Source: Micromonospora lupini str. Lupac 08 (GTDB taxonomy: Bacteria > Actinomycetota > Actinomycetes > Mycobacteriales > Micromonosporaceae). Taken from it: DNA of 64,000 nt. Shown here one piece after another: positions 51,941-60,900 of this stretch (the stretch's first letter is position 1; each line of letters opens with the position of its first letter). The notes under the pieces were generated by a model, which did not search any database, was not told the DNA's origin, and saw only the letters and a program-made list of their open reading frames with translations. The translations under genes and the position numbers were made by a program. The stretch covers positions 5,379,700 to 5,443,699 of the forward strand of contig NZ_HF570108.1 in NCBI RefSeq assembly GCF_000297395.2, read 5' to 3'.

Positions 51941-52111
51941 GTGGAAGTCTCCCTGCGCGGTTTTGGGTCCGGACGCACTGGCCAACGCCGCGCGCCGTCC
52001 AGTGATTCCCGGTTGTGGTCCGGTTCCGATCGTACGCCGCCCCGGCCGCGCTCACCCGCGTGGCGTGATCGCGGCCGCAGGTCGGCCCCGGTGACGCGTT
52101 GGTCGGGAGCC

Positions 52112-53251
52112 TCAGCGGCTCCACTGCCGGGCCAGTCGGGCGCCCAGCTCGCGCAGCCCGTCGGCGGGACGGCTCAACGCGGCGTCGAGCCCGCCGGCCT
52201 GCTCCCCACCGAAGTGCTCGACAAGGCTGTACGCGTCGGTGACCCCCGCCGACGCGGCCTCCCGTCGGCCGGTGCTGACCTGGCCGGCCACCACCACGCA
52301 GGGCACCCCACGGTCGCGGGCGGCCCCGGCCACCCCGGCGACGACCTTGCCGCGCAGCGACTGGTGGTCGAAGGACCCCTCCCCGGTGATCACCAGATCG
52401 GCGGTGTCGAGCGCTGCCTCCAGCCGGGTGGCCCGGGTGACCAGGCCGATGCCCGACTCGCAGGCGCCGCCGAGCGCGAGGACTGCCGCGCCGAGGCCGC
52501 CGGCGGCCCCACCGCCGGGCAGCGCGCCGAGCCCCGCCGGACAGCCGGGGAGATCCCGCTCCAGCACCGCCGCGAAACGCTCCAGGGCCGCGTCGAGCAG
52601 CAGCACGTCGGCGCGGTCGGCGCCCTTCTGCGGGCCGAACACGTTGCTCGCGCCGTGCAGGCCGAGCAGCGGGTTGTCCACGTCGGTGGCGGCGACCAGC
52701 CGGGCGCCGCGCAGCCGCGGAGCGCCGTCGAGGGCGTCGACCACTGCCAACGCCGCCCCGCCGTACGGCAGCGCCGCACCCGTGGCGTCCAGGGGTGTGG
52801 CGCCAAGCGCGGTGAGCATGCCGGCGCCGCCGTCGTTGGTGGCGGAGCCGCCCAGCCCGATCACCACCGTCCGGGCCCCGCTCTCCACGGCGGCGGTCAC
52901 CAGCAGACCCAGCCCGTACGAGGTGGTGGCCTTCGGGTCACGCTCGGCGGCGGAGAGCAGGTGCAGGCCGCACGCCTGCGCGCTCTCCAGGTAGGCGGTC
53001 GCGCCGTCGACGGTGAGCAGGATCTCACCGGCCGCCGGCCGGCCCAGCGGGTCGACCGTCGGCACCGTCACCCGCCGGCCGCCGAGCGCGTCGGCGAGCA
53101 CGTCCACGAATCCCGGCCCGCCGTCGGCGAGCGGCCGGATCAGCAGGTCGTCACCGTCGGCGACGCTGCGCCATCCGTCCGCCACCGCGGCGGCGACCTC
53201 CGGGGCGGGCAGGGTGCCGGCGAACTTGTCCGGGCAGAGCAGCACGCGCAT
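52112..53251 (-). CDS. glxK: glycerate kinase
   Basis: 379 residues from ATG 53251 (MRVLLCPDKFAGTLPAPEV); an upstream ATG adds eight residues. The GCK fold signatures are LADGGPGFVDVL, VIGLGGSATNDGGAGMLTAL and ITGEGSFDHQSLRGKVV. The enzyme phosphorylates glycerate (to 2- or 3-phosphoglycerate) in the glyoxylate/serine route. It matches Rv2205c. It is divergent from nadA over a 67-bp promoter region. Confidence 0.92.
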   Translation of the reverse strand: MRVLLCPDKFAGTLPAPEVAAAVADGWRSVADGDDLLIRPLADGGPGFVDVLADALGGRRVTVPTVDPLGRPAAGEILLTVDGATAYLESAQACGLHLLSAAERDPKATTSYGLGLLVTAAVESGARTVVIGLGGSATNDGGAGMLTALGATPLDATGAALPYGGAALAVVDALDGAPRLRGARLVAATDVDNPLLGLHGASNVFGPQKGADRADVLLLDAALERFAAVLERDLPGCPAGLGALPGGGAAGGLGAAVLALGGACESGIGLVTRATRLEAALDTADLVITGEGSFDHQSLRGKVVAGVAGAARDRGVPCVVVAGQVSTGRREAASAGVTDAYSLVEHFGGEQAGGLDAALSRPADGLRELGARLARQWSR

Positions 53252-53318
53252 GCCGAGCAGTGTGGCAGCCCACACCGAGCGGAGCTGCGGCGCGCTCGCG
53301 CTGTGGGACCATGGCTAC

Positions 53319-54518
53319 GTGACTTCGACCTGGGTGGAACCCTCCAACACGGCGACGGCTCTGCTGCTGCTCGGCCGGGGCAGCGACCCCGACACCGAGC
53401 GCGGCGTCGAGTGTCCGGGCGACCTGCCGGCGCCCAGCGACCCGGACCTGGTGGCCCGGGCCACGGCGGCGAAGGCGAAGCTGGGCAGCAAGGTCTTCGT
53501 GCTGGGGCACCACTACCAGCGCGACGAGGTGATCCAGTTCGCGGACGTGACAGGTGACTCGTTCAAGCTGGCCCGCGAGGCCGCGGCCCGCCCGGACGCC
53601 GAGTACATCGTCTTCTGCGGCGTGCACTTCATGGCCGAGAGCGCCGACATCCTCACCACGGACGCCCAGCGGGTGATCCTCCCCGACCTGGCGGCCGGCT
53701 GCTCGATGGCGGACATGGCCGTCCTCGGTCAGGTCGAGGCCGCCTGGGACACGCTCGCCGAGCTGGGCATCGCCGGCGAGACCGTGCCGGTGACGTACAT
53801 GAACTCCTCGGCCGACATCAAGGGCTTCGTCGGCCGCAACGGCGGCGTGGTCTGCACCTCGTCCAACGCCAAGCGCGCTCTGGACTGGGCGTTCGAGCAG
53901 GGCTCGAAGGTGCTCTTCCTGCCGGACCAGCACCTGGGCCGCAACACGGCGGTGCTGGAGATGGGCCTGTCGCTGGACGACTGCGTCCTCTACGACCCGC
54001 ACAAGCCCGGTGGCGGCCTCACGCCGGAGCAGCTCCGCGACGCCAAGATGATCCTGTGGCGGGGGCACTGCTCGGTGCACGGCCGGTTCACGCTGGAGAG
54101 CGTCAACGACGTCCGCGAGCGGGTGCCCGGGGTGAACGTGCTGGTCCACCCGGAGTGCCGGCACGAGGTGGTCACCGCGGCCGACTACGTGGGCTCCACC
54201 GAATACATCATCAAGGCCGTCGAGGCCGCTCCGGCCGGTTCGGCGTGGGCGCTGGGCACCGAGCTGAACCTGGTCCGCCGGCTCGCGCTGGCCCACCCGG
54301 ACAAGCAGATCATGTTCCTCGACAAGGCCGTCTGCTACTGCTCGACCATGAACCGGATCGACCTGCCGCACCTGGTCTGGGCGCTTGAGGAGCTGGTCGC
54401 GGGCCGGGTCGTCAACCAGATCACGGTGGACGCCGACACCGCGCACCACGCGCGGGTGGCGCTGGACCAGATGCTCGCCCTGCCGGGGGCGGACACTCCG
54501 CCACCGGCGGCTGCCTGA
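53319..54518 (+). CDS. nadA: quinolinate synthase
   Basis: 399 residues from GTG 53319 (VTSTWVEPSNTATAL); no clear Shine-Dalgarno. NadA condenses iminoaspartate with DHAP to quinolinate for NAD synthesis and holds a 4Fe-4S cluster. VFVLGHHYQRDEVIQFADVT and YIVFCGVHFMAESADILT carry a cluster Cys; VLVHPECRHEVV and the KAVCYCSTMNRI carry others. It is the long actinobacterial form. nadB and nadC are not adjacent. The nearby cysteine desulfurase and ErpA could supply its cluster. Confidence 0.96.
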   Translation: MTSTWVEPSNTATALLLLGRGSDPDTERGVECPGDLPAPSDPDLVARATAAKAKLGSKVFVLGHHYQRDEVIQFADVTGDSFKLAREAAARPDAEYIVFCGVHFMAESADILTTDAQRVILPDLAAGCSMADMAVLGQVEAAWDTLAELGIAGETVPVTYMNSSADIKGFVGRNGGVVCTSSNAKRALDWAFEQGSKVLFLPDQHLGRNTAVLEMGLSLDDCVLYDPHKPGGGLTPEQLRDAKMILWRGHCSVHGRFTLESVNDVRERVPGVNVLVHPECRHEVVTAADYVGSTEYIIKAVEAAPAGSAWALGTELNLVRRLALAHPDKQIMFLDKAVCYCSTMNRIDLPHLVWALEELVAGRVVNQITVDADTAHHARVALDQMLALPGADTPPPAAA

Positions 54519-54730
54519 TCACGATCAGTGACGCCCTTGGTACGCAAAAGTGCCGGATCACCGATTAATGCCACACACGCCGGTGTGACCGAGTCCTTTT
54601 TCGTCACCGAGGGCTATGCTGCCGAGGCGAGGACGCAAGCGGGCCGTTTCGATATGGCCGCATCCGGGGTAGCCACATAGTTCACGCTCCCCACCATCAA
54701 CACAGCAGCACCGACGCGCTGGAGGTTGCG

Positions 54731-56086
54731 TTGACCGACGACGTCCTGGTCGTGCATGGAGGCACTCCGCTCGAAGGGCGGATCCGCGTGCGCGGCGCGA
54801 AGAACCTGGTTTCGAAGGCGATGGTCGCCGCACTGCTGGGCGACAGCCCGAGCCGGCTGTTCGACGTGCCGAAGATCCGCGACGTCGAGGTGGTCCGGGG
54901 TCTGCTCGGTCTGCACGGCGTCAAGGTGACCGACGGCGCCGAGGACGGCGAGCTCGTCTTCGACCCGGCGAACGTGGAGAGCGCCAGCACCGACCAGATC
55001 AACGTGCACGCTGGTTCGAGCCGGATCCCGATCCTGTTCTGCGGGCCGCTGCTGCACCGGCTCGGGCACGCGTTCATCCCGGATCTGGGCGGCTGCCACA
55101 TCGGCCCGCGCCCGATCGACTTCCACCTGCAGGCACTGCGGGAGTTCGGCGCCACTGTCGACAAGCGGCCCGAGGGTCTGCACCTGTCCGCGCCGAACGG
55201 GCTGCACGGCACCAAGTTCGCTCTGCCGTACCCGAGCGTCGGCGCCACCGAGCAGGTGCTGCTGACCGCGGTGATGGCCGAGGGCGTCACCGAGCTGCGC
55301 AACGCCGCGGTGGAGCCGGAGATCATCGACCTGATCTGCATCCTGCAGAAGATGGGTGCGATCATCAAGGTCCACACCGACCGGGTGATCGAGATCCAGG
55401 GCGTGCCGAAGCTGCACGGGTACACCCACCGGCCGATCCCCGACCGGATCGAGGCCGCCAGCTGGGCCGCGGCCGCGCTGGCCACCCGTGGCCACGTCGA
55501 GGTGCTCGGCGCGCAGCAGGCCGACATGATGACCTTCCTGAACATCTTCCGGTCCGTCGGCGGCGAGTACGAGGTCACCGACACCCGGCCGCCGAAGCTT
55601 GGCGACCCGGGCCAGGAGGGCGGCATCCGCTTCTGGCACCCCGGCGGTGAGCTGAACGCGGTGGCGCTGGAGACGGACGTCCACCCCGGCTTCATGACCG
55701 ACTGGCAGCAGCCGCTGGTCGTGGCGCTGACCCAGGCCCGCGGCCTGTCGATCGTGCACGAGACGGTCTACGAGCAGCGGCTGGGCTACACCGAGGCGCT
55801 GAACTCGATGGGCGCCAACATCCAGGTCTACCGCGACTGCCTCGGCGGCACCCCCTGCCGCTTCGGCCGGCGCAACTTCAAGCACTCGGCGGTGATCGCC
55901 GGGCCGAGCAAGCTGCACGCCGCCGACCTGGTCATCCCCGACCTGCGGGCCGGCTTCAGCCACCTGATCGCGGCGCTCGCGGCCGAGGGCACCTCCCGGG
56001 TGTACGGCGTCGACCTGATCAACCGGGGCTACGAGGACTTCGAGGCGAAGCTCGCCGACCTCGGCGCGCACGCCGAGCGCCCGTAA
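54731..56086 (+). CDS. murA: UDP-N-acetylglucosamine 1-carboxyvinyltransferase
   Basis: 451 residues from TTG 54731, with GGAGG 5 nt upstream. MurA transfers enolpyruvate from PEP to UDP-GlcNAc, first step of peptidoglycan synthesis. Near the N-terminus VRGAKNLVSKAMVAAL carries the Lys-Asn pair. The catalytic loop reads LGGCHIGPRPIDFH, with Cys at the position that binds PEP and fosfomycin; mycobacterial MurA has Asp here. TDWQQPLVVAL holds the Asp/Gln region. It is slightly divergent from the standard MurA and could be a paralogue, though the active site is complete. Confidence 0.92.
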   Translation: MTDDVLVVHGGTPLEGRIRVRGAKNLVSKAMVAALLGDSPSRLFDVPKIRDVEVVRGLLGLHGVKVTDGAEDGELVFDPANVESASTDQINVHAGSSRIPILFCGPLLHRLGHAFIPDLGGCHIGPRPIDFHLQALREFGATVDKRPEGLHLSAPNGLHGTKFALPYPSVGATEQVLLTAVMAEGVTELRNAAVEPEIIDLICILQKMGAIIKVHTDRVIEIQGVPKLHGYTHRPIPDRIEAASWAAAALATRGHVEVLGAQQADMMTFLNIFRSVGGEYEVTDTRPPKLGDPGQEGGIRFWHPGGELNAVALETDVHPGFMTDWQQPLVVALTQARGLSIVHETVYEQRLGYTEALNSMGANIQVYRDCLGGTPCRFGRRNFKHSAVIAGPSKLHAADLVIPDLRAGFSHLIAALAAEGTSRVYGVDLINRGYEDFEAKLADLGAHAERP

Positions 56087-56110
56087 CCTGTCTCACCCAT
56101 CGTTCGGCCA

Positions 56111-56149
56111 CGACGGCTCCAGATCGCGCACCGCGACCTGGAGCCGTCG
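56111..56149. terminator. terminator hairpin after murA
   Basis: CGACGGCTCCAG (56111-56122) pairs without mismatch with CTGGAGCCGTCG (56138-56149), and inside TCGCG pairs with CGCGA. It starts 25 bp after the murA stop. Confidence 0.8.
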
Positions 56150-56201
56150 GCCGCTGTACCGCGATGTGCACCGGGCGCGAACCGTTGGCTACCCTTGCCG
56201 C

Positions 56202-56795
56202 GTGCCGTCGCTCTTTCGCCGCAAGTCCACCGACCTCGTCGACGAGGCCGTCTCCTCGGTGACCCCCGAGGAGACCGCTGACCGTCCCCGGGGTTACACC
56301 CCCGCCAAGGGTCGGGAGACGCCGAAGCGACCCACCGTCGGCCGTCGCCCGGCCGGCCCCACCCGCCCCCTCACGAAGGAGGAGGAGCGGGAGCGGCGCC
56401 GCCAACTGCGCACCGAGGCCGCTGCCGACTTCCGCCGCGAGGGTGGCCCCCGTGACCGGGGCCCGGAGCGACTGCTGGCGCGCAACGTGGTCGACTCCCG
56501 GCGTACCGTCGGCACCTGGTTCTTCGGCGGCGCGTTGATCGTGCTGATCGGCTCGAACGCGGCGATGCCCCCGGTGGTCCGGCTGATCTCCAACGTGCTC
56601 TGGGGCGCGCTGGCCCTGGGCGTGGTCGTCGACTCGCTGCTCATCTGCCGCAAGATCGGCAAGCTGGTCCGCGAGCGCTTCCCGAAGACCGACCAGCGGA
56701 TGGGCTCCCTCTACCTCTACGCCGTGATGCGGTCGATCACCTTCCGGCGGATGCGCGCTCCGGCCCCCCAGGTCAAGCTCGGCGACAAGGTCTGA
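56202..56795 (+). CDS. DUF3043 membrane protein
   Basis: 197 residues from GTG 56202; TACCCT at 56190-56195 sits 6 nt upstream, with no Shine-Dalgarno, suggesting a leaderless transcript. A basic N-terminal half rich in Arg/Glu (TKEEERERRRQLRTEAAADF) is followed by two hydrophobic segments (TWFFGGALIVLIGSNAAM and LWGALALGVVVDSLLICRKI) and a basic end. It matches Rv2206, next to the glycerate kinase gene. Function unknown. Confidence 0.88.
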   Translation: MPSLFRRKSTDLVDEAVSSVTPEETADRPRGYTPAKGRETPKRPTVGRRPAGPTRPLTKEEERERRRQLRTEAAADFRREGGPRDRGPERLLARNVVDSRRTVGTWFFGGALIVLIGSNAAMPPVVRLISNVLWGALALGVVVDSLLICRKIGKLVRERFPKTDQRMGSLYLYAVMRSITFRRMRAPAPQVKLGDKV

Positions 56796-56840
56796 TCCCG
56801 GCTTCGGCGACCCGGCGCCGCCCCAGCGGCGACTGCGGCC

Positions 56841-56890
56841 GCGTCGGGTGCCGGCCTCGGGGCCCGCGTCGGGTGCCGGCCCTGGTACCC
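56841..56890. repeat. 25-bp tandem duplication
   Basis: Copies at 56841-56865 and 56866-56890 both begin GCGTCGGGTGCCGGCC and differ in five or so bases near the end; GCGTTGGG follows at 56891 as a partial third copy. It lies between DUF3043 and the XRE gene, upstream of the operator pair. Confidence 0.55.
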
Positions 56891-56954
56891 GCGTTGGGGG
56901 CAAAGCACAGCGGGAAGCGTCCGCGCAGCGGCTGTTCGTTGTACCGTGCGCGTA

Positions 56955-56998
56955 GTTCATCACGGTGAACAGGTCGCCCGTTGTTCGTCACCGCGAAC
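56955..56998. promoter_or_regulatory. paired palindromic operator upstream of XRE gene
   Basis: GTTCATCACGGTGAAC (56955-56970) and GTTCGTCACCGCGAAC (56983-56998) share GTTC-RTCACSGY-GAAC, an imperfect palindrome, with starts 28 bp apart. They end 24 bp before ATG 57023. A site for the XRE-cupin regulator itself is the natural inference. Confidence 0.65.
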
Positions 56999-57022
56999 GT
57001 TGATCCAATGGAGCGAACACGC

Positions 57023-57583
57023 ATGCCTGGAGAGCCGGCTGCCCCGTTGGCCAACATCGCCGCCGCCCTGCGCCGCGAACGGGAGCGCGTCGGTGTCTCG
57101 CTGACCGAGCTGGCTCATCGGGCGGGAGTGTCCGAGTCGACGCTCGCGCACCTGGAATCGGGGACCGGCAACCCCAGCGTCAAGACGCTCTGGGCGCTCG
57201 GTGTGGCGCTGGGCGTACCGTTCAGCCGCCTCGTGGAGCCGGCCGACGTCGACATCCGGGTGATCCGCGCCGGGGAGGGGCCCCGGGTTGGTTCCGAACA
57301 GGCCGACTTCACCGGGACGCTGCTCAGCGCCGGCACGGCCCACCTGCGCCGGGACGTGTACCTGATCGAGTTGGAGCCGGGCGCGGTCCGGGAGGCGGAC
57401 GGGCACACCCCCCGCAGCATCGAGCACGTGGTGGTGGCCGCCGGACGGCTGCGCCTCGGCCCCGAGGGGGGCACCGTCGACCTCGGTCCCGGTGACTACG
57501 CGACGTTCCCCGGCGACACACCGCACCGGTACGAGGCACTGGTCCCGGGCACCTTCGCCGTCCTCGTCATGGAGCATCCCTGA
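57023..57583 (+). CDS. XRE regulator with C-terminal cupin domain
   Basis: 186 residues from ATG 57023, with GGAG 10 nt upstream; ATG 57008 is in frame and possible. The helix-turn-helix is SLTELAHRAGVSESTLAHLE (~26-45) plus NPSVKTLWALGVALGVPF. The cupin part (~80-180) has EHVVVAAGRLRLGP and GPGDYATFPGDTPHRYE, with some of the metal-binding His/Glu. XRE-cupin regulators usually bind small molecules in the cupin part. Two operator-like palindromes lie upstream, so autoregulation is likely. No neighbouring target is obvious. Confidence 0.9.
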   Translation: MPGEPAAPLANIAAALRRERERVGVSLTELAHRAGVSESTLAHLESGTGNPSVKTLWALGVALGVPFSRLVEPADVDIRVIRAGEGPRVGSEQADFTGTLLSAGTAHLRRDVYLIELEPGAVREADGHTPRSIEHVVVAAGRLRLGPEGGTVDLGPGDYATFPGDTPHRYEALVPGTFAVLVMEHP

Positions 57584-57817
57584 CCCGATGCTCCGGTCCG
57601 TCCCGTCGTCGGGTGGGGTATCGTCGAAGGTCAGATAGCGTTATCGGCCCAAATGTCCGGAACCATCGGATAACGTTTGCGCTCGTGGGCGGTGCCACAG
57701 TGGCGGTGAGCGAGCCCGCGCCGTTACCCTCCATCCGCAGCCACGCCCTGCCGGAACGGGCGACCCGACCGGCACGCGAGGCCCCAGCGCGACAATTTGC
57801 AACGAGGTGACAACGCC
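57584..57817. promoter_or_regulatory. intergenic region with GATAACG inverted repeat
   Basis: CGTTATCGG (57639-57647) and CGGATAACG (57667-57675) form an inverted repeat (8 of 9) about a 19-nt spacer in an AT-richer patch of this GC-rich region. The 65-codon frame here (57613-57810) lacks coding character. The last part holds GAGGTGA (57804-57810), the Shine-Dalgarno of the leader ORF. The promoter of the WG-repeat gene probably lies here. Confidence 0.5.
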
Positions 57818-57961
57818 GTGAGCGAGCGGACGCGAGCCGGCCACCGGGGCGTGGCAGGCGGCGACCGGACGCCCATCGGTCACCGGGGCACGACCGCGGA
57901 CACCTCACCGTCGACGGGGAGCGGCCACACGGCCGGGTGTGGCGACGGGCTCGACGGATGA
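57818..57961 (+). CDS. 47-codon ORF coupled to WG-repeat gene
   Basis: GTG 57818 has GAGGTGA 7 nt upstream. The product begins VSERTRAGHRGVAGGD and is Gly/Arg/Thr-rich, with no known fold. Its TGA (57959-57961) overlaps the ATG of the giant gene (57958-57960) as ATGA. The giant gene itself has no Shine-Dalgarno, so this ORF probably brings ribosomes to it by coupling. Whether the peptide has a function is unknown. Confidence 0.55.
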   Translation: MSERTRAGHRGVAGGDRTPIGHRGTTADTSPSTGSGHTAGCGDGLDG

Positions 57962-60900
57962 ACGGCCGCTACACCGACCGGTGGCGGGACCCGAACGAAC
58001 CGTCCTGGGTGGTCGAGCCGACCACCGAGTGGCACCCCCAGTTCCCCGGCCAGCGCTACGCCGGCGACATCGGCGTCACCCACCAGCCCGCACCGCCGCC
58101 GCGCGGACGAGCGAGCGTGGCCGGTCGTACCGAGGTGCCTCCGCTCGCGCCCACCCGACCGGACGGCACCTACCTCGGCCGCTCCTGGGCCGACGAACCT
58201 CCGGCCGAGCCAGCCCCCAACGGCCGGTGGGGAACGGACGACGAGCCGGGCGAGTCACCGGCCTACGGCTGGTCACGCAGCGACGAGCGCCCGGTCGACA
58301 CGGCGCACCACGGACGACCCGAGACCCCGCACTACGACCATGAGCCGTACCGCCGGCCGCTCCCCGAGCCGCCCCGGCGGGAGGAACGCCGTTCCCCCGA
58401 GTCCGACCGGCGGACCGCCTGGTCCGACCGGCGCCCCGGCGACGACCGGGGACCGGCCCGCGAGGCCGCCTGGCACCGCGAGCAGCCCACTTCCGAGCGG
58501 TACGACGGCCGCTCGCCCCGCAACGAGCCGGGCGACCGGGACCGGACGTACCCGACAGCGCCACCCGTCTCCCCCGGTCCCTACTCCCCCGCGCCGCGCA
58601 GCGACTCCGGGTGGGTGCCCGAGCCGGACGAGGCGCCGCGTCGGCGCGGCACGTCGGAGCGGCCGGCCGCGAGTCACGATCGGCACCCCGGCGACGGGTA
58701 CGGCACCCGACCGGCCCGGGGCCACGACGGCCGCCCGACCGACGGCTGGGCCGCCGAGGGGGCCGGCCAGTGGGCACCCGTGGACAGTCGCTCCCGCTAC
58801 CGGGCCGACGGCCACCCCGACGACGCCCGCCGGATGGAACGGCAACCCGACGATGCCCGCCGCGCGGAACGCCTACCCGACGACGCCCGCCGCGCTGAGC
58901 GGCAACCGGACGACGCCCGCCGCGCGGAACGGCTGCCCGACGACGCCCGCCGGATGGAACGGCAACCGGACGACGCCCGCCGCTCGGAGCGGGGCGTCGC
59001 CGACGGTCGGTCCCGGGTGGACGCTGGCCCCGGCGCGCCCACCGACCGGCAGCGCCGGCCGGACGAGGCCTTCGGCCCGCCGTCGACGTCCGAGGGCGGA
59101 CGGCGGCGACGCCCCGAACCGGAGGCGCCGGAGCAGCCCCGCCGCGACGACGAGCGCCGCCGTCCCGATGTCGAGCCGCACCGCCACCAACCCCGCGAGG
59201 CGGCGGCCCGCACCGAGACGTACCCGGACCGTCGCCCGCGCGAGAACACCCGGCCGGAGCGGTACGGCGAGGAGCAGCCGTACCGCGAGGAGAGTTACCG
59301 CGAGACCCGGTCGCAGCCCGGCACCCGGTCGGGTGGCGGCCTGCCCTGGCCGACGCCCGGACCGGTGCACCCGGACCGCACCCGCGAGCCGAGCTACCGG
59401 CCCGAGCCGCACCGCGACGCCGAGCCGGGGGGCCCGTCGCGGCCGGCCGCCCGACCCGAACGGCCGCCGGCGGAGCCGCCCCGGTACGACGAACGGCCCG
59501 CCGCGACGGCACCGTCCACCTCCGGCCGGGCAACCCCGGCCCCACCGACACCCGTCTCCCCCGCCGCACCGGACACCGGCCGGACCAACCCGGTCCCGCC
59601 GACACCCGTGTCCCCGGCGGCACCGGATACCCGCCGGACCACCCAGGTCCCTCACACACCCATCTCTCCGGCCGCACCGGGCACCGGCCGGGCCAACCCG
59701 GCCCCGTCCGCACCCGTCTCCCCAGCCGCAGCGGGCACCGGCCGGGCAGAACCGGTTCGACAGGTGTCCCCGGAGCGACAGGTGTCGCCCGCCGGGCCCG
59801 TCCGCGACCGGCCGGTGTCCGCGGCCCCCGTTTCTCCCGCCCCGGCAGACCAGGGGTGGCGCCCGTCCACGTCGTCCGCTCGTCCCGAGCGCGACCGGCC
59901 GGTGTCGGCCGCACCGGTCTCCCCGGCGGACGTCCCCGTCTCCGGTCCACCGGCCGCCCGGCTGCGGCTGGAGTTCCTGCCCGCCCCGGTGGATCCCCCG
60001 CCCTCCGACGAGCGGCCGGAGCCGCCGCAGCGGCCCGAGCACCGCACACCTTCCGAAGCGGCTTCCACCGCCGACGCCCGGTCCACCGCGCCACCGCGCT
60101 ATCCCGGTCCGGACGCCGGCAGCCGCTCGCCCGACCGACGGCGGGACGACAAGCCGGCGGCCGACCAGCGCCAGCCGGCGCCGCCGGTGCGTCCTGCCCC
60201 GCAGGACCAATCCACGCACCCCACACCCGCGCAGCGGCCCTCGTCGACCGCGGATGACCGCCCGCCGGTCGCGCCGCCGCCGGCCTGGCAGCGACCGGAG
60301 CAGCCCGCCGCCCAGGTGACGCCGACGTCCTCGGCACCGGCGACGGACGCCGCGCCGGCGCTTCCGATCGCCCCGGGCGTGCCGCGTCGCTACGTGCCGC
60401 CGGCACCCTCGGAGACGACCGCGCCGAGCGCTCCGGAGCCGGCGGAGGTGCTGGCCCGGGGGCCGGAAGCCTGGTTCAGCCCCGCCGCCCAGCCGGTCGA
60501 ATCCGATCAGGACGAGACGCCAGCCGACCAGCTGCCGACCGAGGAAACCGCGACCCCCACCGTCGCCGAGACGACCGACAACTGGAAGCCGGGCGACGGG
60601 TCGGCCGGCTCGCCACCACACGACGGGGACGAGCACGACCGGTCGTCGGCATCCGGCCAAGCGCTGGTCGGCGACGCCGCAACCGACCGGCGACCCGACG
60701 TGGCCGTCGAGGACACTGCGACACCGATCTCTGGACCGCCCGCCGGTCCGGTCACCCCGCCATCGAGCCGGCCGGTGTCCGCACCGCCAGCCGACCCGAC
60801 CGCCGCACGGCCCGCCCCGCCCGACTCGGCACGACCAGTCTCGGCGCCGCCCGACTCGGCTCGGCCCGTCTCGGCACCGCCGGTCTCCGCGCCGCACGAT

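Noticed and set aside
57613..57810. 65-codon plus-strand frame
   Set aside because: Lies over the inverted repeat and promoter region; no Shine-Dalgarno or conserved pattern.
58076..60406. 776-codon minus-strand and 659-codon plus-strand frames over the WG-repeat gene
   Set aside because: Both are shadows of the repeat-rich coding region; only the 57958 frame ends in recognisable TPR and WG domains.
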